Assembly: GCA_030431185.1 (NCBI GenBank)
Contig: JAUIJO010000070.1
Location: 1-12,999 of the forward strand
Length of the DNA stretch: 12,999 nucleotides
From: Gammaproteobacteria bacterium
Lineage (GTDB): Bacteria > Pseudomonadota > Gammaproteobacteria > Xanthomonadales > Xanthomonadaceae
Direction of reading: 5' to 3'
Shown here: positions 9,308-12,999 of the stretch, piece by piece
Layout of the letters: each line of letters opens with the position of its first letter
How positions within the stretch are numbered: the stretch's first letter is position 1
Notes under the pieces: generated by a model
Databases searched by the model: none
The model's input: the letters and a program-made list of their open reading frames with translations, nothing else
Told to the model about the DNA's origin: nothing
Made by a program: the position numbers and the translations under genes

Positions 9308-9329
9308 GCCGTGGACGTCCGCCCACGGC
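9308..9329. repeat. Inverted repeat between the two S9 genes
   Basis: GCCGTGG (9308-9314) and CCACGGC (9323-9329) form a 7-bp stem with an 8-nt loop. It lies in the short spacer between the upstream paralog's stop (9349) and the downstream gene's Shine-Dalgarno (9300-9295). No T-run follows, so read-through is expected. It may mark an RNA-processing or stability site (inference). Confidence 0.35.
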
Positions 9330-9348
9330 AACATGACGTCCAGTTGGC

Positions 9349-11337
9349 CTACTCGCTCCTGGCGGGATCGCCCACGTTCACCTTCCCGCCGATGTGGCGG
9401 CCGAAGAAGGCCAGCATCTCCGTGTACAGCTTGAGGTTGCTTTCTTCCTTGTAGAAGCCATGCATCTCGCCGGACTGGATGATCATGCCTTCCGGCGGGT
9501 TGCCGGCGGCCGTCAGTGCGGCGTTCATCGCCTCGGTGTTCTCGGGCGGACAACGCGGGTCGCGCGCGCCCGCGGCGAGGTACACCGGCAGGGTGATCTT
9601 GTCGGCGTGGTTGACCGGCGACATCGCGCTGCGCTCTTCCTTGGTGGCGCCCAGTGCCCGATAGAGGTAGCGGCGTCCGCTCTCGCGGTCGCTGGTGTCG
9701 CTCTTGGTCATCTGGATCTCGGCGTCGTAGGCACCCACGTAGCCGAACGCGCAGCTGTACAGCCCGGGCTCGCGCGCCGGCGCCATCATCGAGGCATAGC
9801 CACCGAAGCTGCCGCCATAGATGCAGATCCGGTCCTTGTCGGCATAGCCTTCGTTGATCGCCCAGTGCGTGGCATCGATGATGTCGTTCATGATGCCGGT
9901 GTCCCACTGCCCGTAGGCCATGTCCTCGAAACCCTTGCCGAAGCCACCCGAACCGCGGAAGTTGACCTGCAGCACGGCATAGCCACGACTCGCGAACATC
10001 TGGGCTTCACTGTTGAAGCGCCAGCTGTCGCGCGGCCCCATCGGACCGCCATGGGGATTGACGATCATCGGCATGTCGCGGCCGTCGGAGCCCTTGGGGA
10101 TGGTCAGGTAGCCGTAAAGCGTGAGCCCATCGCGGGACTTCATCGCGAACGATTTCACCGAGGCCATCTTGTCGGGGTCGAGCCAGTTGCGGCTGCGCAT
10201 CAGGAAGCGCGCCTTGCCGGATTCGCGGTCGTAGAGGTAGAGCTCGCCCGGGTCGCTGTCGCTGTATACCGACACGACGACCTGCTTGCCATCGCTCGTC
10301 GCGCTCGAGAAGTCCACGAAGCGTCCCGGGAACGAGGCCGCCAGCGACGCGTACAGCTCCGCGTCGGGGTGGGATTCGTCGACCATGGTGACCCGCGGGG
10401 CGCCCGGCATGGTGATCACGCCGAGGATGGTCTCGTTGTCGGTCGCGACGATGTAACCCGCCGGATCCGAAACGGGATCGTGGAACAGGTTCTTGAACTC
10501 GCCGGTCCCGGAATCGATGACGCCGAACGCTTCGGTGCCCTTGCCGTCGCTCTCGGTGGCGTAGATGCGTCCATCGCCCGACGTGCCCACCACGCTCAGG
10601 CGCTTGCCCGACGTCTTGGAGCTGTTGAGCAGGGTCCAGCTTCCGTCGGCCTTCCGCTCGTAGAGTTCATTGTGGGTATCGAAGTTGCCCTCTGCGTCCT
10701 CGTCGTCGTAGCACACGGCGAAACGCACGGCCTTGTCGTGGCCGAGTGCGATCGAGCAGTTCTCGCGAGGCGCCTTGCCGAGCGACTTGCGACGGCCCGA
10801 CAGGACGTCGAACAGCACCACCTCGGTGCCCGCGCCTTCCGAGGAACGCGGGTAGTTCACCTCCATGATGACGTTGTCCGCGTCCTCCTGCAGCGTATCG
10901 AGGAGGCTGAAACGCTCGTTGCCGACCTGCTTGCCGCGCTCGGTCGCACCGCGCGTTCCCCGGAAGACCAGCGGTCGGGGCTGGCTGCCGTCGGCGTTGA
11001 CGCCGTACCACTCACCGGTGCCGAAAGGCTGCGCATAGCGGCCCACCTTGCGGATGGAGTTGAACATCAGGCGGTTGGCGCTGACCCAATAGAAGCTGCC
11101 CACGCTCTTCTCGTTGGGCAACTGGTTGACGTTGACCACGCCGAGGTCGTTCGTCCGCAACACGGTGAGCACGTCCTGCCCCTCGCGATCCACGGTCATC
11201 GCCAGGTACTGGCCATCCGGTGAGATCTTCACGCTGCTATAGGTCGCGTGGCGAACGAAATCCTCGATCGGAATCGGCGCTTCGGCCATGACCGGGCCCG
11301 CCAGCAGCAGCATGGCTGCAACAAGATACTTCTTCAT
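9349..11337 (-). CDS. Secreted S9 family serine peptidase (tandem copy 1)
   Basis: A 662-residue exported S9 peptidase and the close paralog of the next gene on this strand. The signal peptide MKKYLVAAMLLLAGPVMA is cleaved near residue 18. A beta-propeller follows, then a hydrolase domain from about residue 402. The domain shows PHGGP (428-432), catalytic Ser510 in the complete GGSFGGY motif, Asp593 in GARDPRCP and His626 in EMHGFYKEE. The stretches RDGL-x-L-x-GYLT, GYAVLQVNFRGSGG and AREPGLY are shared with the paralog, pointing to tandem duplication. The start ATG follows AAGGGG with a 4-nt spacer, and the signal peptide begins exactly there. It is first of the two-gene unit and begins 100 bp after rmlD ends. 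Role inferred: digestion of peptides for uptake by the carriers nearby. Exact cleavage preference is unknown. Confidence 0.93.
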   Translation of the reverse strand: MKKYLVAAMLLLAGPVMAEAPIPIEDFVRHATYSSVKISPDGQYLAMTVDREGQDVLTVLRTNDLGVVNVNQLPNEKSVGSFYWVSANRLMFNSIRKVGRYAQPFGTGEWYGVNADGSQPRPLVFRGTRGATERGKQVGNERFSLLDTLQEDADNVIMEVNYPRSSEGAGTEVVLFDVLSGRRKSLGKAPRENCSIALGHDKAVRFAVCYDDEDAEGNFDTHNELYERKADGSWTLLNSSKTSGKRLSVVGTSGDGRIYATESDGKGTEAFGVIDSGTGEFKNLFHDPVSDPAGYIVATDNETILGVITMPGAPRVTMVDESHPDAELYASLAASFPGRFVDFSSATSDGKQVVVSVYSDSDPGELYLYDRESGKARFLMRSRNWLDPDKMASVKSFAMKSRDGLTLYGYLTIPKGSDGRDMPMIVNPHGGPMGPRDSWRFNSEAQMFASRGYAVLQVNFRGSGGFGKGFEDMAYGQWDTGIMNDIIDATHWAINEGYADKDRICIYGGSFGGYASMMAPAREPGLYSCAFGYVGAYDAEIQMTKSDTSDRESGRRYLYRALGATKEERSAMSPVNHADKITLPVYLAAGARDPRCPPENTEAMNAALTAAGNPPEGMIIQSGEMHGFYKEESNLKLYTEMLAFFGRHIGGKVNVGDPARSE

Positions 11338-11437
11338 CTGTCCCCTTCCCCAATTGGTGTCAAACAGTACTTCCCCGGCCCAAGATTAGCCCACCCGCGG
11401 GCGCAAGGCACCCGTCATCGCCGAAAGGGGATGGATC
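11338..11437 (-). promoter_or_regulatory. Gap holding the likely S9 operon promoter
   Basis: This 100-bp gap between the rmlD stop and the first S9 start has no gene and no terminator-like stem with a T-run. It is noticeably more AT-rich near 11350-11390. TAATCT (11388-11383) and TACTGT (11370-11365) are possible -10 boxes, but neither has a convincing -35 at 16-18 bp. A perfect TTGACA (11363-11358) lies too close to the ATG to serve as its -35. A promoter is expected here but cannot be fixed. Confidence 0.3.
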
Positions 11438-12322
11438 TCACGCCAGCGTGGTGGCGAGGGCCTGCTCCCAGCCGGGCAGGTCGAGCTCGTATTCGTCGCC
11501 CAACAGCGTCGTGTCGAGCACGGAATAGGCAGGGCGCGTCGCGGGGGTGGGATACTCGGCGGTACTGATCGGCACAACGTCAGGACGCCGGGAGATGCGA
11601 CCCGACGCCGTCGCCAGGTCCATGATGGCCGAGGCGAAATCGAACCAGCTGCACTGCCCCTGCGCGGCGAGGTGTCGGACGCCACTCGCCCGGATGCCCT
11701 GCCGCAGGATGCGCGCCGTCGCATCGGCAATGAGCCAGGCCGGGGTCGGGGAACCGACCTGGTCCGCGACCACCCGGAGTTCGTCGCGCTCGGCCCCCAG
11801 CCGGAGCATCGTCTTCAGGAAGTTGTGGCCATGCAGGCCATGGACCCAGGCGGTGCGGAGGATGAGGTGGGGGGCACCACTCCCCGCCACGGCGCGCTCT
11901 CCCGCCAGCTTGCTTTCCCCGTAGACGCCGAGTGGATCGGTGGGGTCGTCTTCGCGGTAGGGTCGCTGCCCTGCCCCGTTGAACACGTAATCGGTCGAAT
12001 AATGGACCAGGGGGATACCGGCATCCGCGCAGGCGCGCGCCATCGCGGCGGGTGCCCGTGCGTTGACCGCGTGCGCGAGCCCGGGCTCCTGTTCGGCCCT
12101 GTCCACCGCGGTGTATGCCGCCGCGTTGACGACCACGTCGGGCGCCACCCGCCCGACCAGGGGACCGATGCCGTCGTCCCGGGTCAGGTCGATGGCCTCG
12201 CAGCGACCGCCCCCGGCGAGCTGGCCATCGCGCGTCGCCGCGACGACCTCCCCCAGCGGGGACAGGGCGCCCAGCAGCGCATGGCCCACCTGGCCATTGC
12301 CACCGAACACCAGGCACCTCAT
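11438..12322 (-). CDS. rmlD: dTDP-4-dehydrorhamnose reductase
   Basis: Catalyses the last step of dTDP-L-rhamnose synthesis, the NAD(P)H-dependent reduction of dTDP-6-deoxy-L-lyxo-4-hexulose, in the cytoplasm. The 294-residue length is normal. The Rossmann nucleotide-binding motif GGNGQVG is at 7-13, the NAAAYTAVD segment at 66-74, STDYVFNG at 109-116, and the short-chain dehydrogenase pair Tyr134/Lys138 in VYGESK. The start ATG at 12322 overlaps the rmlC stop as ATGA and has no Shine-Dalgarno of its own, so it is probably translated by coupling. An open frame continues to 12484 but lies inside rmlC and is not used. It is the last gene of the rml operon; the rhamnose would feed LPS or other surface glycans (inference). 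Confidence 0.95.
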   Translation of the reverse strand: MRCLVFGGNGQVGHALLGALSPLGEVVAATRDGQLAGGGRCEAIDLTRDDGIGPLVGRVAPDVVVNAAAYTAVDRAEQEPGLAHAVNARAPAAMARACADAGIPLVHYSTDYVFNGAGQRPYREDDPTDPLGVYGESKLAGERAVAGSGAPHLILRTAWVHGLHGHNFLKTMLRLGAERDELRVVADQVGSPTPAWLIADATARILRQGIRASGVRHLAAQGQCSWFDFASAIMDLATASGRISRRPDVVPISTAEYPTPATRPAYSVLDTTLLGDEYELDLPGWEQALATTLA

Positions 12323-12876
12323 GGCACGTAGACCGGCAGGCGGCTTTCGTCGACCTCGTCGAGGAAAGGCGCCCGGGCATCCTTGGGAGACAGCAGCGGT
12401 TCGCTCGCCGGCCAGTCGACGGCCAGCCGGGGATCGTCCCAGCGTATGCCGGCATCCGCCTCGCGATCGTACGTGGCGGTACACAGGTAGGTGAACAGCG
12501 CGCGTTCGCTGAGGGTGACGAAGCCGTGGGCGAAGCCTTCAGGGATCCAGAAATGGCGCTTGTTGTCCGCACTGAGATGGACGCCCGTCCATTGGCCGAA
12601 GGTGGGGGATCCCCGGCGGATGTCCACCGCGACGTCCCACACCTCGCCTTCGAGCACGGAGACATACTTGCCCTGCGGGTTCGGCCACTGGTAATGGAGC
12701 CCCCGCAACACGCCGCGGCTGGACGACGACACGTTGCCCTGCACGAAGCCAGGCGCCAGGCCATGCCCGGCCAGCTTGTCCTGGTTGAAGGACTCGAAGA
12801 AGAACCCGCGTTCGTCGCCGAATACCTGCGGCTCGATGACGAGGCAACCGGGAAGATCGGTCTCGATGACCTTCAT
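12319..12876 (-). CDS. rmlC: dTDP-4-dehydrorhamnose 3,5-epimerase
   Basis: Epimerises dTDP-4-dehydro-6-deoxy-D-glucose at C3 and C5, the third step of dTDP-L-rhamnose synthesis. The 185-residue cupin has the normal family length. Visible features are the substrate-binding FGDERGFFFESF (19-30), catalytic His61 in RGVLRGLHYQ, Lys70 in NPQGKY, the core WDVAVDIRRGSPTFG (80-94), the strand FWIPEGFAHGF (109-119) and active-site Tyr130 in LFTY. The NVSSSSRGVLRG variant, rather than the enterobacterial NHSxSxxGVLRG, fits xanthomonad proteins. The start ATG at 12876 overlaps the rmlA stop (ATGA), with a G-rich Shine-Dalgarno-like stretch about 8 nt upstream inside rmlA. Its stop overlaps the rmlD start. 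Confidence 0.95.
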   Translation of the reverse strand: MKVIETDLPGCLVIEPQVFGDERGFFFESFNQDKLAGHGLAPGFVQGNVSSSSRGVLRGLHYQWPNPQGKYVSVLEGEVWDVAVDIRRGSPTFGQWTGVHLSADNKRHFWIPEGFAHGFVTLSERALFTYLCTATYDREADAGIRWDDPRLAVDWPASEPLLSPKDARAPFLDEVDESRLPVYVP

Positions 12877-12999
12877 GGCACGAACCCCCGCTTGGCCAGG
12901 CCGCTCAGGTATTCCCCGTAGCCGCTCTTGGAGAGGGGCGCCGCGAGCTCGAGCAGCCTGTCGTCGTCGATCCAGCCATTGTTCCAGGCGATCTCCTCC
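12873..12999 (-). CDS. rmlA: Glucose-1-phosphate thymidylyltransferase, C-terminal end
   Basis: Only the last 41 codons and the stop lie in the window; the rest is beyond 12999. The visible residues EEIAWNNGWID (1-11 of the fragment), LSKSGYGEYL (22-31) and the end LAKRGFVP match the C-terminus of RmlA, which makes dTDP-glucose from glucose-1-phosphate and dTTP. The IAWNNGWI and KSGYGxYL segments are characteristic. The TGA stop overlaps the rmlC ATG, giving the usual rmlA-rmlC-rmlD order. rmlB probably lies upstream, off the window (inference). Confidence 0.9.
   Translation of the reverse strand, partial: EEIAWNNGWIDDDRLLELAAPLSKSGYGEYLSGLAKRGFVP

Noticed and set aside
7391..9454. 687-residue plus-strand frame opposite the S9 peptidase
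   Set aside because: Antisense shadow with no recognisable fold; the minus frame has a signal peptide and catalytic triad.
9394..11223. 609-residue plus-strand frame opposite the other S9 peptidase
   Set aside because: Same reason: low-complexity antisense frame within a well-supported coding gene.
11358..11363. Perfect TTGACA -35 box before the upstream S9 gene
   Set aside because: A -10 at normal spacing would fall on the start codon, and the signal peptide fixes the start at 11337.
12323..12484. N-terminal extension of RmlD
   Set aside because: It overlaps rmlC out of frame; the Rossmann motif begins six residues after ATG 12322, as expected.

Overview
This 13-kb window is chromosomal DNA from a high-GC Gram-negative bacterium. 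The RmlC sequence, the RmlA C-terminus and the abundance of secreted S9 peptidases suggest the Xanthomonadaceae/Lysobacteraceae (Lysobacter, Luteimonas or a relative). That placement is inference from protein style; no rRNA or marker gene is present. I see no insertion sequence, tRNA, CRISPR array or prophage gene, and coding density is high.

Layout, left to right. Positions 1-1594 (minus) hold the N-terminal 531 codons of a CstA-family transporter. Positions 1753-3015 (minus) encode a DUF819 membrane protein, and 3182-5269 (minus) a secreted dipeptidyl-peptidase-5-like S9 peptidase. A 200-bp divergent promoter region follows. Positions 5471-7198 (plus) encode a proton-coupled POT/PTR peptide transporter, closed by a bidirectional terminator at about 7220-7252. 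Positions 7289-9286 and 9349-11337 (both minus) are two tandem paralogous secreted S9 peptidases, apparently co-transcribed. Positions 11438-12999 (minus) carry the end of a dTDP-L-rhamnose operon, rmlA-rmlC-rmlD, with ATGA stop/start overlaps at both junctions.

Taken together, 1-11337 reads as a peptide-scavenging neighbourhood. Three exported serine peptidases would trim peptides in the periplasm or outside the cell, the POT carrier would import di- and tripeptides, and CstA and DUF819 would move peptides or breakdown products such as pyruvate. The rml genes make the nucleotide sugar for surface polysaccharide and look functionally separate.

The least explained content is in the gaps: a 10-bp hairpin touching the cstA Shine-Dalgarno sequence, three inverted repeats (one a perfect 15-bp stem) between the DPP5-like gene and DUF819, and a perfect 9-2-9 palindrome touching the -10 box of the POT gene. 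I found no clearly novel multi-gene system. The best leads are these regulatory palindromes and the uncharacterised DUF819 protein between a peptidase and cstA.
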